The position numbers and the translations under genes are program-made. DNA of 9,441 nucleotides from an uncultured Bacteroidia bacterium (lineage in GTDB: Bacteria; Bacteroidota; Bacteroidia; Bacteroidales; UBA932). Shown here piece after piece: positions 1 through 6,685 of this stretch. Numbering within the stretch: position 1 is the stretch's first letter; every line of letters starts with the position of its first letter. A model generated the notes under the pieces. It saw only the letters and a list, made by a program, of their open reading frames with translations, made no database searches and was not told the DNA's origin. The DNA is taken from NCBI GenBank assembly GCA_902795785.1, contig CADBMK010000188.1, forward strand, positions 1-9,441. Direction: 5' to 3'.

Positions 1-1058
1 CTGTCATCCCTGAATTCGACACTCCGGGCCACGCCCGCGCCGCAATCAAAGCGATGGAATACCGCTACAGGACAACTGGTGACGCGTCTTTTCTTCTGAG
101 CGAAGAAGCCGACACATCAAGGTATTCCTCAGTCCAGCACTACAGCGACAACGCAATAAACGTAGCCCTTGAATCCACGTACAAATTCATGTCAACGGTC
201 ATAGACGGAGTGAAAACCATATACGGCATGGCCGGCATCGATTGTCCTGAAATACATATAGGCGGAGACGAGGTGGCTCCCGGAGCATGGACAGGATCTC
301 CCGCCTGCAGAGAACTCATGCAGAAGAACGGTTGGAAGGATATCGCAAGGCTCAAGGAATATTACGTGGACCGGATGCTGGACATAGCCAGGGAGAAGGG
401 GGTTAAACTGGACGGCTGGCAGGAGCTTCCGCAGAGGCTCTCTGACGCCACCTTTGAAAAGGCCGTCAATGGCTTCGGCTCAATCAACATCTGGAGCACA
501 TTCTCAGGCGCCCAGAGGACTGAAGAACTCCCCTATCGCCTTGCCAATCTTGGAATTAACGTAATCCTCTCGAACGTCGCCAATACATATGCAGACCTTG
601 CGTACAACAGTTCAAAACTGGAACGCGGTCATCAGTGGGGTGGCTACATCGACGAGCGAAGGTCATTCAGCCTTCTTCCTTTCGACCTGTATAAATCAAT
701 CCGCTTCGATGATTACGGAAATGCCTGCAACCTTTCAGGCCTTGATAAAGTCAACCCGAAATATACGGACGGAAAAACCGTCTTCAAGGAAAAGCTCAAA
801 GACAGAAGTTGTCTGCGCGGAGTACAGGCACAGTTGTGGACCGAAACAGTCAGATCGTTCGATCACGTTACAAGCTATTGTTTCCCGAAGATTCTCGGTG
901 TATTTGAAAGAGGCTGGAATGCAAATCCTTCCTGGGCCGAATCGGAGGAAGCCGCAGATCCGGCATTCCTCTCCGATTTCGACAGGTTCTACAGTATCAT
1001 CGTCCTGCGTGAGCAGAAATACTACGAGTCCAACGCCATTGCGGCGCACAGATGGTAA
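1..1058 (+). CDS. GH20 beta-N-acetylhexosaminidase, C-terminal part (5' truncated by window edge)
   Basis: This enzyme removes terminal beta-linked N-acetylglucosamine or N-acetylgalactosamine from glycans or chitin oligosaccharides by substrate-assisted catalysis. The reading frame is open from the left edge (first whole codon at 3) and begins with the GH20 hallmark PEFDTPGHARA. The catalytic Asp-Glu pair lies in HIGGDEVAPG, with Asp at 267-269 and Glu at 270-272. Further family signatures are the DGWQEL and NIWSTFSG segments, KLERGHQWGG, and AQLWTETV followed by FPKILGVFERGW. The KLERGxxW segment resembles chitobiase-type members of the family, so a chitin or GlcNAc substrate is plausible but inferred. 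The N-terminal domain and signal peptide lie outside the window. The protein ends at AAHRW, about where many relatives continue into a short NYRLPxPG-like tail, so the C terminus looks short. Its stop is immediately followed by the stop of the convergent UPF0371 gene, leaving no space for a terminator between them. Confidence 0.93.
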   Translation, partial: VIPEFDTPGHARAAIKAMEYRYRTTGDASFLLSEEADTSRYSSVQHYSDNAINVALESTYKFMSTVIDGVKTIYGMAGIDCPEIHIGGDEVAPGAWTGSPACRELMQKNGWKDIARLKEYYVDRMLDIAREKGVKLDGWQELPQRLSDATFEKAVNGFGSINIWSTFSGAQRTEELPYRLANLGINVILSNVANTYADLAYNSSKLERGHQWGGYIDERRSFSLLPFDLYKSIRFDDYGNACNLSGLDKVNPKYTDGKTVFKEKLKDRSCLRGVQAQLWTETVRSFDHVTSYCFPKILGVFERGWNANPSWAESEEAADPAFLSDFDRFYSIIVLREQKYYESNAIAAHRW

Positions 1059-2531
1059 TTACTTGGTCCTGACCACAGGATCACAGGTAAGGTCTATGCC
1101 AAGACGGCGGAAGACCTTCTGATCCACGTCGCTGATCAATACCGTTGAATGGGCCTGACATCCGTCAAGCTGCGGCAGGCTGTCAAGTGCCTTGCGGCAA
1201 TTCTCGTCCGAGTCGCTCAGAACTGAAAGGGCGACTAGGACTTCATCCGTATGAAGACGCGGATTGTGTCCGTGAAGATACTTCACCTTTGTACGCTGAA
1301 TTGGTTCGACCATGCACTCCGGAAGGAGTTTCGTATTGTGGTCAATACCTGCGAGATACTTGATTGCATTCAGAATAAGCGCAGAACAAGGTCCGAAAAG
1401 GTCGGATGTATGGCCTGTAATGATTACTCCGTTGGAAAGTTCAAGAGAGACCGCAGGTGAGCCTGTGAGTTCCTGCTCCTGCTTTGCAACTACGGTTGTC
1501 CTTCTGTATTCCGGGCTGATGCCGGCCTGCTTCATGTTAAGGGCGATCTTGTTGACCTCGTTCTCGTTGTTACCGCCAAGGGCAAGGGTGTCCAGCGCCT
1601 TGTAGTAGCGGCGGATAATCTCGTTATTGGCAGCGTCGCAGCAGGCGCGGTTGTCCTCGATACAGTATCCTACCATATTGACTCCCATATCGGTAGGAGA
1701 TTTATATGGATTTTTGCCGTAAATTCCCTCGAAGAGAGCGTCAAGGACAGGGAATATTTCTATGTCGCGGTTATAATTGACTGCGATTTTCTGATAAGTC
1801 TCAAGATGGAACGGATCGATCATGTTGACGTCATTGAGATCCGCGGTGGCAGCCTCATAGGCGATATTCACAGGGTGCTTCAGAGGAAGGTTCCAGACAG
1901 GGAATGTCTCGAACTTGGCATATCCGGCCCTGATACCGCGCTTGTTCTCATTGTAAAGCTGGCTCAGACATACGGCCATCTTTCCTGAGCCCGGGCCCGG
2001 CGCCGTGACGATTACCAAAGGACGGGTGGTCTGTACGTAATCGTTCTTACCATATCCTTCGTCGGAATCGATAAGTGCCACATTCTCAGGATAGCCTTCA
2101 ATGGTGTAATGATAATACACCTTGACGCCAAGCTTCTCAAGACGCTCGCGATAAGCCACCGCGCTGGACTGGCCGTTGAAATGGGTGATGACGACACTGC
2201 TTACAAGGAATCCCCTTTCCTGGAATTCATCTCTAAGGCGCAGCACATCCTTGCCGTATGTTATACCGAGATCTGCCCTGGTCTTGCTTTTCTCTATGTC
2301 AATCGCACTGATGACTATGACAATTTCGGCACGGTCACTGAGGACGCTGAGCATACGCAGTTTGCTGTCCGGCTGGAAACCGGGAAGCACTCTGCTTGCA
2401 TGATAATCGTCAAATAATTTTCCGCCTAATTCAAGGTAAAGTTTGTCGCCGAACTGAGCGATGCGCTCTTTAATGTGCTCGGATTGTATCCTAAGATACT
2501 TCTCGTTGTCGAAACCGCTAATCTTTTTCAT
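1059..2531 (-). CDS. UPF0371 / DUF1846 family protein
   Basis: This is a full-length member (490 aa) of the conserved UPF0371 (DUF1846) family; the streptococcal members I recall are of similar length (about 490-495 aa). Recognisable conserved stretches include GKLFDDYHASRVLPGF (about residues 37-52), the glycine-rich VTAPGPGSGKMA (175-186), YAKFETFPVWNLPLKHPVN (204-222), AATADLNDVNMIDPFH (227-242), NYNRDIEIFPV (252-262), SPTDMGVNMVG (278-288) and the C-terminal AHSTVLISD. The GPGSGK segment resembles a nucleotide-binding P-loop, but no biochemical role is established that I can rely on; I assign no function. There is no signal peptide or membrane segment, so it is probably cytoplasmic. The ATG at 2531-2529 matches the family's usual N terminus. 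It is transcribed divergently from the phosphoesterase gene, and a perfect -7 element sits only about 10 bases upstream of its start. It appears to be a single-gene unit. Confidence 0.92.
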   Translation of the reverse strand: MKKISGFDNEKYLRIQSEHIKERIAQFGDKLYLELGGKLFDDYHASRVLPGFQPDSKLRMLSVLSDRAEIVIVISAIDIEKSKTRADLGITYGKDVLRLRDEFQERGFLVSSVVITHFNGQSSAVAYRERLEKLGVKVYYHYTIEGYPENVALIDSDEGYGKNDYVQTTRPLVIVTAPGPGSGKMAVCLSQLYNENKRGIRAGYAKFETFPVWNLPLKHPVNIAYEAATADLNDVNMIDPFHLETYQKIAVNYNRDIEIFPVLDALFEGIYGKNPYKSPTDMGVNMVGYCIEDNRACCDAANNEIIRRYYKALDTLALGGNNENEVNKIALNMKQAGISPEYRRTTVVAKQEQELTGSPAVSLELSNGVIITGHTSDLFGPCSALILNAIKYLAGIDHNTKLLPECMVEPIQRTKVKYLHGHNPRLHTDEVLVALSVLSDSDENCRKALDSLPQLDGCQAHSTVLISDVDQKVFRRLGIDLTCDPVVRTK

Positions 2532-2540
2532 AACGGGTTA

Positions 2541-2548
2541 CAAAGGTA
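2541..2548 (-). promoter_or_regulatory. Bacteroidota -7 promoter element for the UPF0371 gene
   Basis: On the minus strand this reads TACCTTTG, an exact match to the Bacteroidota consensus TAnnTTTG. No good -33 TTG was found at the expected distance. Only nine bases separate it from the ATG, so the transcript would be leaderless or nearly so if this element is used. Confidence 0.55.
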
Positions 2549-2561
2549 TACAAAATCTGCC

Positions 2562-2569
2562 TATCTTTG
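2562..2569 (+). promoter_or_regulatory. Bacteroidota -7 promoter element for the metallophosphoesterase gene
   Basis: The sequence TATCTTTG exactly matches TAnnTTTG and lies 20 bases upstream of the chosen ATG at 2590, giving a 5' UTR of roughly 15 bases. A weak -33-like TTAC occurs at 2538-2541 with 20 bases of spacing. It is divergent from, and 13 bases away from, the minus-strand -7 element, so the two promoters share their upstream DNA. Confidence 0.6.
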
Positions 2570-2589
2570 ATGTATCAACACAAATTAAT

Positions 2590-4593
2590 ATGCTAAGAAA
2601 ACTATTGTATTTAGCCGCCATGGCGTTTGTTTTCCTCTCAAACGCTGGGGCTCAAGACCTTAGATTCAACGAAAAGGGAGAGTTCAAAATCGTCCAGTTC
2701 ACCGACCTTCATTACAATCATCTCAAAAAGGAATCGAGAATTGTGTTTTCAAGGATGGACGAGGTCATCAAGGCAGAAAAGCCGGACCTGATAGTAGTAA
2801 CCGGTGACCTTATTTATTCAAGCCCTGCCGCACTTCCCCAGAAAGCGGTGATGGACAAACTTCAATCATACGGAATCCCGTTCTGCACCATATTCGGCAA
2901 CCATGACCCGGAAAGGGACTTAAGCAAGGCTGAACTTTACGACATGGCTACGGCCTGTTCAAACTGTCTCCAGCCGGCGAGGAAAGGAGACAAGACACCG
3001 GACTACAGCCTGACGGTTAAAGGAAGGGACGGAAGTCCGGCAGAGATTCTCTATTTCATAGATTCCAATGCCCATGTCTTCGACGAAAACGGCAAGTTCC
3101 TCTGCTATGACTGGATCCACGAAGACCAGGTGGACTGGTACAGGAAAACCAGCGAAGCATACGAGACCGAATTCGGGAAGAAGCTTCCTTCAGTAATGTT
3201 CTTCCACATTCCTATTCCGGAATACAAGGAGGCCATCAAGCAGGACGACTGCAGGATTATTGGAACCAAGCTTGAAGCAGTCTGCGCACCGGAGCACAAC
3301 AGCGGACTCTTTGACGCAATCAAGGAAAGAGGTGACGTGATGGCCACGTTCTGCGGCCACGACCACGACAACGACTTTGCGCTGGATTACCAGGATGTGC
3401 TTCTCGCCTACGGAAGATACACCGGAGGAAACACCGAATATAATGACCTGAAGAACGGAGCCAGAATCATTATCCTAAAGGAGGGCCAGAGGAGCCTGGA
3501 TTCTTACATCATGCTCAAGGGCGGACAGATCATAGACCCCATCTCATTTCCGGAGAGTTTCTCACACGGAAACTGGAGGGAGCGTCCTCTGGATCCGGAA
3601 TGCCTTGAGGGAGACTTCCCCTCTGAGGTATCCGTTGGCAATCAGACCCACCACGTCCAGGGCATCGCCTATGACAAGGAGAAGAACAGGATGTACATGT
3701 CATTCACGACCAGATTCCTTGTAACCGACATGCAGGGCAATATCCTAGGAAGCGTTGACAAGATTAACGGACATCTGGGAGCCATCACCTTCGACAGCAG
3801 GACAAGGAAGGTTTACGCATCTTTGGAATACAAGGACGACGCCATTGGAGGCAACATTTCCAAGAGCCTCGGCGAGGCCACATATACCAAGTCCACCTTC
3901 CATATTGCAGCAATCGACGTAGATGCCATCGACAGTATGGATGTTCCGATGGATAAGGCAATGACGACGCTCGATATTAAGCCTGCCAACGCGGACTACT
4001 CCGCAAAGGTCAGGATGAACGGAAAGTCATATCCCCACAGATTCGGATGCTCAGGCATTGACGGCGTAACCATCGCCCCAGATTTCGGCGGCAAAGGTGG
4101 AGAATACCTCTATGTTGCGTATGGAATCTATTCCGATACACTCCGTACCGACAACGACTATCAGATTCTGCTTCAGTACAGCATGGAAGACATCCGTAAA
4201 GGCATAGCAGATAAATGCGAGCGTTTCTTCGTCAAAACGGGCAACACTTCTTACGGAGTTCAGAATCTTGCATACGACCCATGCAGCGGGCTTATGCTGA
4301 TGGCCGTTTATAAGGGAAAGAAAAAGATGTATAAGAACATGAATCTTTATGCAGTCTCTATGGATTCTACCCCTGAAAAGAAAATTCCGGAAGGAATACC
4401 ATATTTTAAAAAGAAGGTGAATACCGTAAAAATGGAGGGCAAAGGCTGGAATTTCAAGCACGGAAGCACAGGTCTGTGCCCACTTGGAGACAATCTTTGG
4501 TATGTTTCGATACAGGGGAAGGATAACGGCCGTCACAGTTGCAAGGCGACGCTTTTCAAATGGACGGGAGAATCTGTTCCGTTTTGCAGATAA
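2590..4593 (+). CDS. Exported calcineurin-like metallophosphoesterase with C-terminal propeller-like domain
   Basis: This is a predicted periplasmic or surface phosphoesterase of 667 aa. An N-terminal signal peptide (LRKLLYLAAMAFVFLSNAGA, cleavage near residue 21) is followed by a complete metallophosphatase core: TDLHYN (D39, H41), VTGDL (D73), FGNHDPE (N104, H105), FFHIPIPEY (H206) and CGHDHDND (H257, H259). These supply the expected two-metal ligands. The FHIPxPE and GHDHxND forms resemble the Dcr2/PAP28-29-like group of phosphatases. From about residue 346 to the end there is a second region with repeated short units such as GIAYDKEKNRMYMSF and AITFDSRTRKVYASL, which looks like a beta-propeller of the NHL or SMP-30 sort; I cannot name the family. 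The substrate is unknown. The ATG at 2590 is chosen because it precedes the signal peptide and follows the -7 element; an earlier in-frame ATG at 2461 would overlap the divergent gene and its promoter. Confidence 0.88.
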   Translation: MLRKLLYLAAMAFVFLSNAGAQDLRFNEKGEFKIVQFTDLHYNHLKKESRIVFSRMDEVIKAEKPDLIVVTGDLIYSSPAALPQKAVMDKLQSYGIPFCTIFGNHDPERDLSKAELYDMATACSNCLQPARKGDKTPDYSLTVKGRDGSPAEILYFIDSNAHVFDENGKFLCYDWIHEDQVDWYRKTSEAYETEFGKKLPSVMFFHIPIPEYKEAIKQDDCRIIGTKLEAVCAPEHNSGLFDAIKERGDVMATFCGHDHDNDFALDYQDVLLAYGRYTGGNTEYNDLKNGARIIILKEGQRSLDSYIMLKGGQIIDPISFPESFSHGNWRERPLDPECLEGDFPSEVSVGNQTHHVQGIAYDKEKNRMYMSFTTRFLVTDMQGNILGSVDKINGHLGAITFDSRTRKVYASLEYKDDAIGGNISKSLGEATYTKSTFHIAAIDVDAIDSMDVPMDKAMTTLDIKPANADYSAKVRMNGKSYPHRFGCSGIDGVTIAPDFGGKGGEYLYVAYGIYSDTLRTDNDYQILLQYSMEDIRKGIADKCERFFVKTGNTSYGVQNLAYDPCSGLMLMAVYKGKKKMYKNMNLYAVSMDSTPEKKIPEGIPYFKKKVNTVKMEGKGWNFKHGSTGLCPLGDNLWYVSIQGKDNGRHSCKATLFKWTGESVPFCR

Positions 4594-4620
4594 TTATGTA
4601 AAAAACGTATCCAAATTATA

Positions 4621-4651
4621 TTGCAAATACTGTTTGGTTTCGCTATCTTAG
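4621..4651 (+). promoter_or_regulatory. Candidate promoter for the sensor kinase gene
   Basis: TTG at 4621-4623 and TATCTTAG at 4644-4651 are separated by 20 bases. This fits the Bacteroidota -33/-7 arrangement with one mismatch to TAnnTTTG. Transcription would begin near 4656-4658, about 22 bases before the ATG at 4679. The -7 lies inside the top of the inverted repeat. Confidence 0.45.
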
Positions 4652-4669
4652 CACAACCAAACAGTGTTT
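4625..4669 (+). terminator. Long inverted repeat after the phosphoesterase gene, probable terminator or operator
   Basis: ACTGTTTGGTT (4629-4639) is perfectly repeated in inverse at 4655-4665. The stem extends outward to 4625/4669 with one G-U pair, and an inner GCTA/TAGC stem (4642-4645 with 4649-4652) closes a three-base loop after a two-base internal mismatch. The run TTTTT (4667-4671) follows, as in an intrinsic terminator. It starts 31 bases after the phosphoesterase stop. A candidate promoter element for the next gene lies in its apex, so it may also, or instead, be a protein-binding palindrome. Confidence 0.6.
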
Positions 4670-4678
4670 TTGTATAAA

Positions 4679-6574
4679 ATGAAGGACGCGCCAAGATTTC
4701 TAACCCTCATAATATTTCTTCTGTTTTTTCAGATAGCCGCAAACGCAGAGGTTAATTCTCTGATTACCAATATAAAAGTTCCTCACGTCAAGAAAGAGGA
4801 CCCGAATCTGGGCCTGACAGAGAAAGAAAGGCACATCTTCTTTAATGCCCTCCTTGAGCGGGACAGCTTAAAAAGATTCACCCTAAGCGACACCCTTAAG
4901 CAAATCGGATACAATAAAGGACACATTAATGCGATTATTCAGGCCAAGAGGGCTGAAATCCTATATTTTTACTATACCGGCCAGTACGGAGCGTTAAGCG
5001 TTTACTGCGAGAATTTAAGGGATTATCTACGTAACGCTGCCATAGATGATTATTTCCATTGGACATATTTCATTCAGGCCAAACTTGCGCATGAACAATG
5101 CAAAAACAGGCTTCTTCTCAGAGTCATTAAATCTCAGCTGACAGACCCAAGCCCGACGCATAACGATCTCTACGACATTCAGGCCCAGTGTTTCCTATTG
5201 GCTCATCAGCAGTATCTTAACCATAATTTCATTTATGCAACCCAGAATTATCTGTCGATACTGAATTCTGGGGATGAAGTCATAAGCAATGAATTTGGTG
5301 CAGATGTCATTCTGGGAATAGCCCAGTGTTGCTTCGCCCTCGGAGAGACGGAATCCATCCATTTAATCCTGAAAAAGGGAAAAGATTTCCTTGAGACCTG
5401 TCCTATCAAGAAGGCGGAGGGAGAGGCTCTTGATGCCCTTGCCTATGCGAAGGCCGGAGATAAAGAGCGTTTTCTTAAGTCTTATAACAGCCTTAGAGAC
5501 AGAAAGGAACTGGTTTCCAAGGACAACCAAGCCTTTCTCGACATAAACTACGAATTCTTCACTACGGGCAATTGCGACATGGCCAAATTTGAGGACAGGC
5601 TCTGCCCGCCATGCTTTTATTTTACCGACTATATACTGGCAAAGGCAAAAGGCGACAAGGGACTTGCACTTGCAAAGCTCGAGGATTACAACACCTTGAT
5701 GAATGAGCAGTATCCAAGAGTAAGTTCGTATGAGTTAACATATATGGATAGGGCATCGTACAGCGTAATGCTTCACAAGTCTGCCGATACGATTTCCTGG
5801 CTCATGGTAATTGCTTCCATCTTTATCATAGCTCTTCTGATTTCCCTGTTATTATACAGTCTTGTCATCAGCCGGAAAAACAGGGCCCTTAACAAGGCAA
5901 ATAAGACACAACAGAACTTTGTAAAGAACATGTCCCACGAATTCCGCACACCGATTAATGCAATCAGCGGATTCGCCCAACTTCTGGCAACCGCCGGAGT
6001 TAACTTAAGCGACGAGGAAAAGGATCTGTATCTCCAGTATATCGACTCCAACACCCTCCTTCTCCAGATGCTGGTAGAAGATGTCCTGACCCTGAATGAA
6101 ATAGAGACAGGAAAAGTAACCCTCAAAAAAGAGCCGGTCAACATCAACGAGGTTTGTCAAACCGCCGTTGAGTCAATTAAGAAACAGTGTAAGGAAGGAA
6201 TTGAGGTATCCTACAGGAAGACCTTACCGGATACGGCAACCATAGAAAGCGACAGATACAGAATATTGCAGATATTGCTGAATTTTTTAACGAATTCTAT
6301 GAAAAATACAGAAAAAGGCAGTATATTTGTCGAGTGCAATTTTGACGAGATTCCTGGTCACGTTACATTCTCTGTTACAGATACCGGTTGTGGAATCCCT
6401 GACGAAATGCAGGAAATTATATTTGACAAATTTATCAAGGTTGACCCTTTCAAGCCTGGTACCGGCTTAGGCCTTACAATCTGTAGAAAGATTACTGAGA
6501 TGCTTGGAGGAAACGTTATTCTTGATACGAAATATACGACGGGAGCAAAGTTCCTTCTGATCCTCCCTTCTTAA
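4679..6574 (+). CDS. Membrane sensor histidine kinase with helical (TPR-like) periplasmic domain
   Basis: This 631-aa two-component sensor starts with a signal or anchor sequence (FLTLIIFLLFFQIAANA, about residues 7-23). A largely alpha-helical extracytoplasmic region of about 345 residues follows; its repeated helix pairs look like degenerate TPRs. A transmembrane helix (about 373-395) leads to the kinase core: H box MSHEFRTPINAI with phospho-acceptor H420, N box LNFLTNSMKN (N539), G1 DTGCGIPDE (D568), F box FDKFIKVDPF, and G2 GTGLGL (594-599). All key residues are present, so it should be an active HisKA/HATPase kinase. It has no receiver domain and no response regulator gene adjoins it in the window. 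A CPPC motif (C309, C312) lies in the sensor region. The ATG at 4679 is preferred over an in-frame GTG at 4664, which sits within the upstream hairpin. The signal sensed is unknown. Confidence 0.92.
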   Translation: MKDAPRFLTLIIFLLFFQIAANAEVNSLITNIKVPHVKKEDPNLGLTEKERHIFFNALLERDSLKRFTLSDTLKQIGYNKGHINAIIQAKRAEILYFYYTGQYGALSVYCENLRDYLRNAAIDDYFHWTYFIQAKLAHEQCKNRLLLRVIKSQLTDPSPTHNDLYDIQAQCFLLAHQQYLNHNFIYATQNYLSILNSGDEVISNEFGADVILGIAQCCFALGETESIHLILKKGKDFLETCPIKKAEGEALDALAYAKAGDKERFLKSYNSLRDRKELVSKDNQAFLDINYEFFTTGNCDMAKFEDRLCPPCFYFTDYILAKAKGDKGLALAKLEDYNTLMNEQYPRVSSYELTYMDRASYSVMLHKSADTISWLMVIASIFIIALLISLLLYSLVISRKNRALNKANKTQQNFVKNMSHEFRTPINAISGFAQLLATAGVNLSDEEKDLYLQYIDSNTLLLQMLVEDVLTLNEIETGKVTLKKEPVNINEVCQTAVESIKKQCKEGIEVSYRKTLPDTATIESDRYRILQILLNFLTNSMKNTEKGSIFVECNFDEIPGHVTFSVTDTGCGIPDEMQEIIFDKFIKVDPFKPGTGLGLTICRKITEMLGGNVILDTKYTTGAKFLLILPS

Positions 6575-6611
6575 AATAAATGGTTAGTGTAATGTAAAGC
6601 TGAAGGAAATT

Positions 6612-6654
6612 AAAGGACGCCCTGCTCTTGTGAAAGACCAGGGCGTCTTTTCTT
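6612..6654 (+). terminator. Intrinsic terminator after the sensor kinase gene
   Basis: GACGCCCTG (6616-6624) pairs with CAGGGCGTC (6639-6647), and the stem extends by a G-U and A-T pairs through AAAG/TTTT. The loop is 14 bases and the right arm runs into TTTTCTT. This is a GC-rich stem with a T tract 38-80 bases after the kinase stop. Because asnA follows on the same strand only 32 bases later, it could alternatively act as an attenuator in the asnA leader. Confidence 0.8.
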
Positions 6655-6685
6655 AAACACATTGATTATAACTATAACACATATT

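Noticed and set aside
589..1122. 177-codon plus-strand frame within and beyond the GH20 gene
   Set aside because: It lies in another frame of a well-supported GH20 gene, its protein is low-complexity Ser/Thr/Arg-rich, and no family is recognisable.
2461..2589. In-frame ATG at 2461 extending the phosphoesterase by 43 residues
   Set aside because: It overlaps the first 71 bases of the divergent UPF0371 gene and both promoter elements, and it would bury the clear signal peptide that starts at 2590.
4051..4536. 161-codon minus-strand frame opposite the phosphoesterase
   Set aside because: It is antisense to a clear coding region and has no recognisable motif or promoter.
4664..4678. In-frame GTG start at 4664 for the sensor kinase
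   Set aside because: It lies in the right arm of the inverted repeat and only a few bases after the expected transcription start; the ATG at 4679 directly precedes a good signal sequence.
6662..6685. In-frame TTG start for asnA at 6662
   Set aside because: It adds a non-conserved IITITHI extension; the ATG at 6686 gives the usual AsnA N terminus.
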